Shown one piece after another: positions 1 to 5,046 of a DNA stretch of 6,021 nucleotides. Numbering within the stretch: the stretch's first letter is position 1; every line of letters begins with the position of its first letter. The notes beneath the pieces are model-generated. The model made no database searches and had not been told where the DNA came from. It saw nothing but the letters and a program-made list of their open reading frames with translations. A program made the position numbers and the translations under genes. Origin of the DNA: Candidatus Levyibacteriota bacterium (lineage in GTDB: Bacteria; Patescibacteria; Microgenomatia; Levybacterales; UBA12049); assembly GCA_016182425.1 (NCBI GenBank), contig JACPGP010000011.1, positions 8,487-14,507 of the forward strand, in the 5' to 3' direction.

Positions 1-888
1 GTAACTGCTGGAAAAAACAGAACCAATACTCAAATTGTGGGAGTGCTACCAGCATATAAAGATGTAAGAAATTTGGAGATGCAGCAGGGCAGCTTTTTTC
101 TGCAGCGGGATATTGATACGTATGCCAAACTGGCAGTCTTAGGCCCACAAGTAGTTATAGATCTTTTTGGCGAAAACGTAAATCCGGTTGGTAAAACCAT
201 TCGCATTGATAAACTTTTATTTAAAGTGATTGGCACCACGGTTGCTAAAGGCGGAAGCGGGTTTTCTAATTTAGATGATGTCGTTTTGGTGCCACTCTCA
301 ACAGCCCAAAAACAGTTGTTTGGGGTTGATTACATTGGTTCGATTTCTATCGAGGTAACAGAATCTTCGCTTTCGGAACAAGTCCGCACAGACATTGGCT
401 ATTTTTTGCTCTCTCGTCATAAAATAGCAGATCCGGCAAATGCTGATTTTACTATTTTTTCCCAAGCTGATATTTTAGGTGCCGCAGCGCAGGTAACAGG
501 CATTTTCACAACGCTTCTTGCCGGTATTGCGGCAATTTCTTTACTGGTTGGCGGAATTGGGATCATGAACATTATGCTAGTAACCGTGGTGGAGCGAACG
601 AGAGAAATTGGACTTCGAAAAGCCTTGGGAGCAAAGAAAAAAACAATTATTACCCAGTTTCTGATTGAGTCAATTATGGTGACGTTTGTGGGAGGAATAT
701 TGGGGATGATACTAGGAATTAGTCTTTCATTTATTATTTCCTACTTTATTAACTTGCCATTTACTTTATCAGCGTCGTCAATTCTTTTAGCAATTGGGGT
801 GTCTTCTGGAATAGGGATTTTGTTTGGCTGGTATCCTGCAAGAAAGGCCGCAAATCTTTCACCAATAGAGGCGCTGCGTTACGAATAA
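1..888 (+). CDS. MacB/FtsX-type ABC transporter permease, 5' end cut by window
   Basis: This is the membrane subunit of a MacB-like ABC exporter, a family that couples cytoplasmic ATP hydrolysis to movement of substrates or lipoproteins at or outside the membrane. The frame is open from base 1 (295 residues visible) and no start is convincing, so the gene begins upstream; permeases of this family are about 400 residues, so roughly 100 N-terminal residues are missing. Residues 1 to about 160 are the end of the extracytoplasmic MacB_PCD domain (GENVNPVGKTIRI and VVLVPLSTAQ are typical). The rest is the FtsX domain with three membrane segments near residues 165-190, 220-245 and 258-280, the hallmark VERTREIGLRKALGA cytoplasmic loop, and the usual C-terminal ARKAANLSPIEALRYE. 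Its ATPase partner is not in the window. It ends 7 bases from the convergent gene. The family call is firm; the substrate cannot be told. Confidence 0.95.
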   Translation, partial: VTAGKNRTNTQIVGVLPAYKDVRNLEMQQGSFFLQRDIDTYAKLAVLGPQVVIDLFGENVNPVGKTIRIDKLLFKVIGTTVAKGGSGFSNLDDVVLVPLSTAQKQLFGVDYIGSISIEVTESSLSEQVRTDIGYFLLSRHKIADPANADFTIFSQADILGAAAQVTGIFTTLLAGIAAISLLVGGIGIMNIMLVTVVERTREIGLRKALGAKKKTIITQFLIESIMVTFVGGILGMILGISLSFIISYFINLPFTLSASSILLAIGVSSGIGILFGWYPARKAANLSPIEALRYE

Positions 889-900
889 AAGACTTTTATT
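884..900. terminator. Palindrome between convergent genes, possible weak bidirectional terminator
   Basis: AATAAAAG-A-CTTTTATT is a perfect 8+8 base inverted repeat around one central base, covering the stop of the permease gene and both candidate stops of the minus-strand gene. It is made almost only of A and T, and a real hairpin would have to open the centre. It could weakly terminate transcription from both sides, but part of the symmetry follows simply from two TAA stops facing each other. Confidence 0.3.
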
Positions 901-1379
901 TAATACGTTCGTAAGCTCGGCCCTGGTCGTCTACTAATAGTGTTTTTAGTTCGGCCTCTTTCGGCAGGGACGCCGGGATATCTTTTGCGTCTATCTCTGA
1001 GTGTTTGAAATTCGCCAAAAGTTTTTGCTGTTGTTGGAATCATCGCAAATGTTAATCTAAGGGCGTTATTAAAAGCAATGGCGGTGGAATGGGGAGAGAT
1101 AGCAAATGTTGCATCTAGCTGCTGTTTTATTTTGGTGCGAGATTCAATAAGCTTCTCTCCAGCGGATTCTATGACTTCCAGCAAGCGTATATCTTGCCAT
1201 CTTCCTTGGCATAATTTAACCATTTGGTCTACGTGCGGCAACAGACTTTCTTCAAGCAAAGCTTGTGCTTCTTGCGGCCACCTTGAACCCAAAGAGCCGC
1301 TGATAACCTCCCAAAGCACGATGTGTTGTCTTGTGGCGCGTTCTGGTCTTTCTGGGATACCTCTTTCTGAAGTCGTCAT
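896..1379 (-). CDS. Hypothetical helical protein with an apparent single-base frameshift
   Basis: I do not recognise this protein. It looks soluble and largely alpha-helical, with no signal peptide or membrane segment. From ATG 1379 it starts MTTSERGIPERPERATRQHI; a GTG five codons earlier (1394) would overlap the end of msrB. Read without a shift it ends at 900, and its last 30 residues become an R/P/G-rich tail unlike the rest (RRKRYPGVPAERGR). In the frame one base further on, the same DNA gives a natural continuation (LLANFKHSEIDAKDIPASLP, then KEAELKTLLVDDQGRAYERIK) ending with TAA at 898-896. Removing one A from the A5 run at 1022-1026 joins the two parts into about 160 residues. An extended -10 inside the msrB end suggests its own promoter. 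That the gene is real is fairly likely; its function is unknown. Confidence 0.6.
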
Positions 1380-1383
1380 GGTC

Positions 1384-1800
1384 TTATCGGGCACGATGAG
1401 TATAGCATAAGACGCAAGCTTTGTGTTTTGGAAGCTTTTTCCCTTCGGGAATAAATCGAATCGAGAGGGAGTTAACGCAGTGGCGGGTGTTTTTGTCGGT
1501 TAAATGCTCACCAGTAAAGACATGTCCCAAATGCGCGCCGCAATTGGCACAGGTAATTTCGGTTCTTTCTCCATCTGCATCGGTTGTTCTTCTTACTGCA
1601 TCTTTGTAATTTTCGTCAAAACTTGGCCAGCCGCAACCTGCGTCAAACTTACTTTCTGAAGAAAATAATGGTGCATTGCACTTTCTGCAGATAAAAGTTC
1701 CATCCTCATAAAAATTATCATATTCTCCCGAAAACGGCGTTTCGGTCCCTTTATAGACAATAATATCTTCTTCTTGTGGCGTTAATTTGTTGTAAGGCAT
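1384..1800 (-). CDS. msrB: Peptide-methionine (R)-S-oxide reductase MsrB
   Basis: MsrB reduces the R-sulfoxide of methionine in oxidised proteins, normally with thioredoxin as electron donor. All hallmarks are present in 138 residues: the N-terminal KLTPQE and KGTETPFSGEY; two zinc-binding CxxC pairs (C38/C41 and C84/C87); GCGWPSF with C56; GAHLGHVF at 88-95; and RHCVNSLSIRF with the catalytic cysteine C108. The start is taken at ATG 1800 because the family normally begins just before KLT and an extended -10 lies 8 bases upstream; ATG 1818 and TTG 1846-1848 are in frame but would place the promoter inside the gene. The C-terminal tail after EGKK carries an additional CVLC pair (C129/C132), not part of the usual core. 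No signal peptide is seen, so it is probably cytoplasmic. The tail DNA also holds the promoter of the next minus-strand gene. Confidence 0.97.
   Translation of the reverse strand: MPYNKLTPQEEDIIVYKGTETPFSGEYDNFYEDGTFICRKCNAPLFSSESKFDAGCGWPSFDENYKDAVRRTTDADGERTEITCANCGAHLGHVFTGEHLTDKNTRHCVNSLSIRFIPEGKKLPKHKACVLCYTHRAR
1399..1407 (-). promoter_or_regulatory. Extended -10 promoter element for the minus-strand hypothetical gene
   Basis: On the minus strand this reads TGC TATACT, an extended -10 box located within the last codons of msrB. Transcription would begin about 1387-1391, some 8-12 bases before ATG 1379, and would exclude the GTG at 1394 as a start for this transcript. No good -35 is found at 17 bases. 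No Shine-Dalgarno sequence precedes the ATG. Confidence 0.45.
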
Positions 1801-1808
1801 ATGTGTAT

Positions 1809-1817
1809 AGTATATCA
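1809..1817 (-). promoter_or_regulatory. Extended -10 promoter element of msrB, near-leaderless
   Basis: On the minus strand this reads TGA TATACT, followed by 8 bases and then ATG 1800. The transcript would start at or one base before the start codon. No Shine-Dalgarno sequence is present just upstream of this ATG and no good -35 is seen, so the extended TG probably compensates. This decides the start at 1800 over the two upstream in-frame candidates. Confidence 0.55.
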
Positions 1818-1851
1818 TGAGGTGATATACTGGTATCTTCTTAGCCAAAAA

Positions 1852-1880
1852 TTGACAAGGTACTAAAAATATGTCTAAAT
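1852..1880 (+). promoter_or_regulatory. Promoter of the RskA-C-like gene
   Basis: A consensus TTGACA (1852-1857) is followed after exactly 17 bases by CTAAAT (1875-1880), a poor -10 rescued partly by the TGT just before it. The expected transcription start falls on the A of ATG 1887, so the mRNA would be leaderless. It diverges from the msrB promoter about 35 bases away. Confidence 0.45.
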
Positions 1881-1886
1881 AAAAAC

Positions 1887-2393
1887 ATGTACGGTAAGAG
1901 ACCTCTTTGGCAGTGGGTTTTGATTTATGCGGTGATCGGGGTAATTATTTACGGTGGAGTTTATTATTTCTTTTTACGTCCAGGGAGTGGGTACAAACTA
2001 CCGTATTCTCCTCCAACCGAACAAAGTTTTCCATTCGTGGGTCAAGAAAAAGAGGCAGCTTTGGAAACGGCAGAACTTTTGGCAGTTGGGGAATATAAAG
2101 GATCAGGTTCTGCCACCAGAAGTTTTGATGGAACAACTTTTACTCATAAGGTTTCAGCCAGTTTAAATGATCCGCCGGCAGGCAAATTCTATGAAGGCTG
2201 GTTAGTGGATAAAGAGCCCACTCTGACCTTTTTCTCAACCGGAAGATTAACAAAAGAGGGGGATATGTATGTCCTTACCTTCACCTCATCCCAAAATTAT
2301 CCGGAATATAATACTGTGGTAATTACTGAAGAGACAGAAAGTATGGGTTTGGATGGTAAACCCGAAGCCCACGTGTTGGAAGGATTTTTTTGA
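1887..2393 (+). CDS. Membrane-anchored protein with RskA C-terminal (anti-sigma-K) like domain
   Basis: The 168-residue protein has a short positively charged N-terminus (MYGKRP), one membrane helix at about residues 10-29, then an extracytoplasmic linker rich in Pro/Ser/Glu. The C-terminal part, about 70-168, resembles the extracytoplasmic domain of anti-sigma-K factor RskA: a beta-rich core with YEGWLVDKEP (102-111), FFSTGRL, YVLTF and the closing VVITEETES ... KPEAHVLEGFF, which parallels the family pattern of a VTxE turn before a final short strand. Unlike true RskA it has no cytoplasmic zinc-finger domain for binding a sigma factor, and no sigma gene is nearby, so a role as an anti-sigma factor is not supported. 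It may be an envelope sensor or an adhesion-type domain. The start is fixed by the upstream TTGACA promoter; the TGA stop lies at the natural domain end. Confidence 0.75.
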   Translation: MYGKRPLWQWVLIYAVIGVIIYGGVYYFFLRPGSGYKLPYSPPTEQSFPFVGQEKEAALETAELLAVGEYKGSGSATRSFDGTTFTHKVSASLNDPPAGKFYEGWLVDKEPTLTFFSTGRLTKEGDMYVLTFTSSQNYPEYNTVVITEETESMGLDGKPEAHVLEGFF

Positions 2394-2412
2394 TCTGGTA
2401 ATTTTCTCCCAA

Positions 2413-2423
2413 AAGTCCTAAAA
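2413..2423 (+). repeat. Intergenic repeat copy 1 (AAGTCCTAAAA)
   Basis: The 11-mer AAGTCCTAAAA occurs here and again at 4632-4642. Both copies follow a plus-strand gene closely, both are preceded by CCC, and both sit in the left part of an inverted repeat of type CCCAA ... TTGGG. The shared similarity extends a few bases each way (CCCAA[AA]GTCCTAAAA[C]TT). Confidence 0.4.
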
Positions 2424-2483
2424 CTTGCCCGATTAAAATTTGGGATGTTGCTCAAAAGAAAGGATTCTCAAAACCCATTCTAA

Positions 2484-2531
2484 CCAAAATGCCACCAAAG
2501 CTGGTTTCCTCCCAGCTATTGGTAGGTTTGG
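2484..2531 (+). other. Strong stem-loop after the RskA-C-like gene
   Basis: The core is ACCAA (2494-2498) plus AGCTGG (2499-2504), loop TTTCCTC, then CCAGCT (2512-2517), a bulged A and TTGGT (2519-2523): 11 pairs with one bulge. CC and AAA at 2484-2488 can pair further with TTTGG at 2527-2531. No T-run follows directly; the nearest is T6 at 2557. It may be a terminator of non-standard form, a transcript-end stabiliser or part of a structured RNA. Confidence 0.55.
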
Positions 2532-2593
2532 CTATGGGGTGGTTGGTCAAAGAGGATTTTTTGATATCTTTGTAGTTAAAAGGGGTAAAAAAA

Positions 2594-2602
2594 TGGTATA
2601 GT
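2594..2602 (+). promoter_or_regulatory. Extended -10 promoter element of the TspO-family gene, leaderless
   Basis: TGG TATAGT is an extended -10 with ATG 2610 seven bases downstream, so transcription should begin on the start codon. No Shine-Dalgarno sequence lies at a usable distance, and the base positions for a -35 (2574-2579, AGTTAA) are poor. Confidence 0.6.
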
Positions 2603-2609
2603 AAAGTTA

Positions 2610-3149
2610 ATGCCTATTAAGTTACCTAAACTACTTTTGTCAATCGGTCTTTGTCTTGGAGCGGGGATTTTGGGGAGTTTTTTTACTGTTTCCTCTATTC
2701 CAACTTGGTATCAAACTTTAAACAAACCTTTCTTTTCTCCACCAAACTTTGTTTTTGGGCCTGTCTGGACATTTCTTTATATTGTAATGGGAATATCACT
2801 TTATTTAGCGTTAAGCGGAAAGGGTAAAGGGGAAAGAGAAAAAGCAATTAGGATCTTTGGAGTTCAGCTTATTTTAAATGCTTTATGGTCGATTATATTT
2901 TTTGGCATGAGAAATCCAACATTAGCTTTGGTGGATATAGTAGCTTTATGGATAGCAATTATTTTAACAATTAAAGCTTTTTCTAAAATTAATAAATTAG
3001 CTGGAAGCACCATTGCCGGGTTTGGTTCTTCAACTGTTTTTCTGCCGCTGGCCCTAATATTTTTTGATTTTAAAACAGCTCTTGTTTTAGTAGCAATTTT
3101 GGCAGTTGGAATAAAGTTTGTATATGATTTGCGAAGATTGTTGACTTAA
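2610..3149 (+). CDS. TspO/MBR family membrane protein with divergent C-terminus
   Basis: TspO proteins bind tetrapyrroles such as haem and porphyrins in the membrane and are linked to oxidative and light stress. The first 130 of 179 residues match well: SSIPTWYQTL (W33), KPFFSPPNFVFGPVWTFLY (39-57) with the family's PP and GPVW, then QLILNALWSIIFFG (86-99) and the NPTLALVDIVALW segment (102-114). Hydrophobic segments lie near 8-27, 47-68, 80-99 and 104-123. After KINKLAG (132) the family's usual fifth helix, with a PYLLWVxFA..LN pattern, is absent; instead come STIAGFGSSTVFLPLALIFF and a further hydrophobic helix to residue 172. The protein is thus about 20 residues longer than usual and may have six helices. 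The leaderless promoter fixes the start. The final codons contain the -35 of the next gene. Confidence 0.85.
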   Translation: MPIKLPKLLLSIGLCLGAGILGSFFTVSSIPTWYQTLNKPFFSPPNFVFGPVWTFLYIVMGISLYLALSGKGKGEREKAIRIFGVQLILNALWSIIFFGMRNPTLALVDIVALWIAIILTIKAFSKINKLAGSTIAGFGSSTVFLPLALIFFDFKTALVLVAILAVGIKFVYDLRRLLT

Positions 3150-3169
3150 AATTTAAGTTTAACTATAGT
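3141..3169 (+). promoter_or_regulatory. Promoter of the NPF / Cys-repeat gene pair
   Basis: TTGACT (3141-3146), a 17-base spacer and TATAGT (3164-3169) form the best promoter in the window. The -35 overlaps the last codons and stop of the TspO-family gene. The expected start of transcription is 3176, the second of two in-frame ATGs; the first ATG (3170) directly abuts the -10 and would not be in the transcript. Confidence 0.7.
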
Positions 3170-3175
3170 ATGAAT

Positions 3176-3400
3176 ATGGGGAAAATAGCAGTTATCATTG
3201 CCCTTATCCTTATTCTTGGCGGTGGGATATATGTCTTTTTAAACGATGGCAAGATTCCAGGTATTGACAAAAAATCACAAACCTCCTTAGGTGAACAGAT
3301 TTATAATCAGCAAAATCCTCTTGGGGATAAAGCGCCCGACGCCAACCCCTTTTCGAAAATAAACCCTTTTAAGGGAGTATATAAAAATCCCTTTGAATAA
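3176..3400 (+). CDS. Small membrane-anchored protein with three NPF motifs
   Basis: I do not recognise a named family. The 74-residue protein begins with one hydrophobic segment (about residues 4-22), either a signal anchor or an uncleaved signal, since no clear cleavage site or lipobox cysteine is visible. The exported part is polar, rich in Asn, Pro, Lys and Gln, with no cysteine. Its second half repeats NPL (47-49), NPF (57-59), NPF (63-65) and NPF (71-73), the last just before the C-terminus. The start is placed at ATG 3176 rather than 3170 because the promoter's -10 ends at 3169. Its stop is two bases before the start of the cysteine-repeat gene, without a Shine-Dalgarno sequence between them, so the two are co-transcribed and probably translationally coupled. 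A partner or anchor for the larger secreted protein is a reasonable guess only. Confidence 0.75.
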   Translation: MGKIAVIIALILILGGGIYVFLNDGKIPGIDKKSQTSLGEQIYNQQNPLGDKAPDANPFSKINPFKGVYKNPFE

Positions 3401-3402
3401 TT

Positions 3403-4602
3403 ATGAAACTTAATACTTTAATCCTTCTGATTGCAACATTCATATTGTTTATGATAGGGGTCCAGGTATCTCCGGCAGTTTTTGGGGCCACGCCCACACA
3501 GTATGGGTTTACATTCCCAATAGATGAGCTTGGTAACTGCGCAACTGTGGCAGAATGCGGAGACTACTGCGAAAAAGACGGTAATCTTCCGTCCTGCATG
3601 GCATTTGTGAAAAAATATCAAATTACCAAAGATGATGTATTAACCTTTACTATTGATGAGTTAGGTAATTGCCAGATGGGTACTGATTGCCGCAATTTTT
3701 GTAACCGGGATGAAAATATTACCAAATGCATTGATTTTGCCGATAAATATGATCTGCTTGCTACCAGCAATCTTGAACTGGCACAGAAATTTAATAAAGC
3801 AGTTGGTTCGGGAGGGGGACCAGGGGGCTGCAGGAGCCTTGAGCAGTGTGAACGCTACTGTGATGACAGCAACCATACCAATGAGTGTCTTGACTATGTC
3901 GGCAAAAAGGAGTTGCTGCCTACTGATGAGTTGAATAAAGTCCGTAAAGTTGCAGAAGGCTTTAGACAGGGAGTAGAAACCCCGGGGAAATGCCGTGATT
4001 ACACGGAGTGCAATGTTTATTGCACTGATCCCGGCCACTATGGTGAGTGCGGAGAGTATGCGGTAAGGGTTGGTTATTTCTCGGCAGAGGAAGCAGAAGC
4101 AGCCAAGAAATATGGCGGAGTAGGTCCTGGAGGTTGTAAATCAAAAGGTGAGTGTGAGGAATATTGTAATAATTCTAGCAATCAAAATACTTGTCTTCAA
4201 TTTGCAAAAGAACATGGAATCCAAGTTTCATTTAATGGTCCTGGAGGATGTTCTGATATAGATTCCTGCACCAAATATTGCACGGAGCATAAAGATGACG
4301 CTACCTGTAAACAATATGCTGGAGCAAGTAGTGGATTTAGCGGTCCGGGTGGGTGTAGTGATGAAGCTTCCTGCAAAGATTATTGTATGAAAAATCAATC
4401 AGATGCAGAGTGTCAAAAAATGATGGGACAGTATAGGGAAGGATTCAAAGGCCCTGGTGGGTGCAGCGACATAGAATCTTGTAAATCCTACTGTATGAGT
4501 AATAAAGATGATCCGGAGTGTGCAAAATATGCTGGTCAATATGGCGGAGGATCTCCTGATCAAGGGCAACAACAAAATCAACAACAGCCTCAAGACCAAT
4601 AA
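3403..4602 (+). CDS. Secreted protein of eight C-x5-C-x3-C-x8-C repeats
   Basis: This 399-residue protein is not one I can assign to a characterised family. Residues 1 to about 29 form a signal peptide (MKLNTLILLIATFILFMIG, likely cut near VFGA/TP). The mature part has eight modules starting at C46, C90, C143, C197, C245, C283, C318 and C354, each with exactly C-x5-C-x3-C-x8-C, usually an aromatic residue just before the third cysteine, and often GPGG before the first. All 32 cysteines lie in modules, which implies two disulfides per module outside the cytoplasm. Modules 1-2 share FxIDELGNC; 6-8 are most alike (GPGGCSD) and closely spaced, suggesting recent duplication; linkers in the middle are longer and helical. 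The protein ends in a Gly/Gln-rich tail (QGQQQNQQQPQDQ) apparently cut by a stop codon. A surface or binding role is plausible but unproven. Confidence 0.9.
   Translation: MKLNTLILLIATFILFMIGVQVSPAVFGATPTQYGFTFPIDELGNCATVAECGDYCEKDGNLPSCMAFVKKYQITKDDVLTFTIDELGNCQMGTDCRNFCNRDENITKCIDFADKYDLLATSNLELAQKFNKAVGSGGGPGGCRSLEQCERYCDDSNHTNECLDYVGKKELLPTDELNKVRKVAEGFRQGVETPGKCRDYTECNVYCTDPGHYGECGEYAVRVGYFSAEEAEAAKKYGGVGPGGCKSKGECEEYCNNSSNQNTCLQFAKEHGIQVSFNGPGGCSDIDSCTKYCTEHKDDATCKQYAGASSGFSGPGGCSDEASCKDYCMKNQSDAECQKMMGQYREGFKGPGGCSDIESCKSYCMSNKDDPECAKYAGQYGGGSPDQGQQQNQQQPQDQ
3538..4521 (+). repeat. Eight tandem four-cysteine modules (protein-level repeat)
   Basis: First to fourth cysteine of each module: 3538-3597, 3670-3729, 3829-3888, 3991-4050, 4135-4194, 4249-4308, 4354-4413, 4462-4521. 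Each module is exactly 60 bases. The gap between modules shrinks from 24-34 residues in modules 1-5 to 15-18 in modules 5-8. DNA identity is clear only among modules 6-8, so the N-terminal ones are older or diverged. Confidence 0.9.
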
Positions 4603-4626
4603 CCTCAACAACAGAGCCAGTCATAA
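4603..4626 (+). other. In-frame continuation of the Gln-rich tail after the stop
   Basis: Directly after the TAA at 4600-4602 the same frame reads PQQQSQS and then TAA (4624-4626). The composition matches the tail before the stop, so these codons look like former coding sequence. A single C-to-T change turning CAA (Gln) into TAA would explain it. Confidence 0.6.
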
Positions 4627-4627
4627 T

Positions 4628-4680
4628 CCCCAAGTCCTAAAATTTCCTTTTTAGAGTTTTTGGAGGTTTGGGTGTTTTTG
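4628..4680 (+). terminator. Terminator-like inverted repeat after the Cys-repeat gene, with repeat copy 2
   Basis: CCCAA (4629-4633) pairs with TTGGG (4668-4672), and inside it CTAAAA (4637-4642) pairs with TTTTAG (4649-4654) around a six-base loop. TGTTTTTGG follows at 4673. The left arm contains AAGTCCTAAAA (4632-4642), shared exactly with 2413-2423. The position after the two-gene unit suits a terminator, but the stem is weak and interrupted. Confidence 0.4.
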
Positions 4681-4703
4681 GACATGCAATCACAAAAGAT
4701 ATT

Positions 4704-4712
4704 TGTTATACT
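4704..4712 (+). promoter_or_regulatory. Extended -10 promoter element of the RRM gene
   Basis: TGT TATACT is an extended -10; transcription would start near 4719, giving an untranslated leader of about 60 bases. A suitable -35 is not evident. This is the only gene in the window whose promoter is far from the start codon and which also has a full Shine-Dalgarno sequence. Confidence 0.5.
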
Positions 4713-4718
4713 GTATTA

Positions 4719-4781
4719 ATCTACAAATGCTGCATTTTATAAATATTATAGATATTTCTAGACGAAAGGAGGAAAGAAAAC
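4719..4781 (+). promoter_or_regulatory. RRM gene leader with AU-only hairpin and strong Shine-Dalgarno
   Basis: AAAGGAGG at 4765-4772 lies 9 bases before ATG 4782, a near-perfect ribosome binding site. Just upstream AAATAT (4741-4746) and ATATTT (4752-4757) can form a six-pair hairpin with loop TATAG, made only of A-U pairs and thus easily melted. The hairpin does not cover the Shine-Dalgarno sequence, so a regulatory role is speculative. Confidence 0.6.
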
Positions 4782-5045
4782 ATGAAAAATAATTTGAAAA
4801 ATAATTTATTTATTGGCAGTCTCCCATATGATGTTACAGATGCGCAACTTGAAAAACACTTTCAAAAAGCAGGAAAAGTATCTTCTGCAAAAGTAATAGT
4901 TGATCGCGCTACCGGTCAGGGAAAAGGTTTTGGATTTGTGGAAATGTCAACCGAGGAAGAAGCCAAAAAAGCGATACAGGAATTAAATGGTACTACACTT
5001 TCTGGACGAGCTATCGTTGTAAAAGAAGCTAAACCACGGGAATAA
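4782..5045 (+). CDS. RRM-domain RNA-binding protein
   Basis: The 87-residue protein is essentially a single RNA recognition motif, a fold that binds single-stranded RNA. RNP2 is LFIGSL (9-14) and RNP1 is KGFGFVEM (48-55), with the aromatic residues F10, F50 and F52 at the RNA-contact positions. Flanking landmarks are the usual ones: PYDVTDAQLEKHF, the DRATGQGKG loop, EEEAKKAIQELNG and the closing GRAIVVKEAKP. There is no Gly-rich tail such as that in cyanobacterial Rbp proteins. It is probably a cytoplasmic post-transcriptional regulator or RNA chaperone. The N-terminus shows a tiny duplication (KNNL KNNL). The strong ribosome binding site fits an abundant protein. One base separates its stop from the next start, so it is translated from the same mRNA as the Nudix-like gene. 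Confidence 0.95.
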   Translation: MKNNLKNNLFIGSLPYDVTDAQLEKHFQKAGKVSSAKVIVDRATGQGKGFGFVEMSTEEEAKKAIQELNGTTLSGRAIVVKEAKPRE

Positions 5046-5046
5046 T

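Larger units (their letters stand above)
2394..2609. other. 216-base intergenic region with two inverted repeats and the tspO-like promoter
   Basis: No coding frame of note is present on either strand. The region holds a CCCAAA ... TTTGGG inverted repeat (2408-2413 with 2439-2444), a strong stem-loop (2484-2531), a T6 run at 2557-2562, and an extended -10 at 2594-2602. The length is large for this otherwise compact window. Confidence 0.6.

Noticed and set aside
1078..1410. Open frame on the plus strand (110 codons)
   Set aside because: It is antisense to the minus-strand hypothetical gene, has a Ser/Cys-rich composition without recognisable pattern, and no promoter or ribosome binding site of its own.
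1801..1848. Longer MsrB starting at ATG 1818 or TTG 1846-1848
   Set aside because: The added residues do not match the family, and the extended -10 at 1809-1817 would lie inside the coding sequence.
2391..2486. Recoded TGA (glycine, as in Gracilibacteria) extending the RskA-C-like protein
   Set aside because: The domain ends naturally at the TGA, the extension resembles no family end, and a single TGA gives no support for an altered code.
3170..3175. ATG 3170 as start of the NPF gene
   Set aside because: It directly abuts the TATAGT -10 box, so it would not be in the transcript; ATG 3176 is at the expected transcription start.
3341..3397. NPF motifs as eukaryote-type EH-domain ligands
   Set aside because: Three-residue motifs occur easily by chance or as simple repeats, and bacteria are not known to use EH domains this way; kept only as a description.
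3538..4521. CRISPR-like periodic repeat
   Set aside because: The periodicity is at protein level within a coding frame; module DNA is diverged and spacing is not uniform.
3418..4633. Several open frames antisense to the Cys-repeat gene
   Set aside because: They mirror the repeated codons of the real gene, overlap each other and have no start signals.
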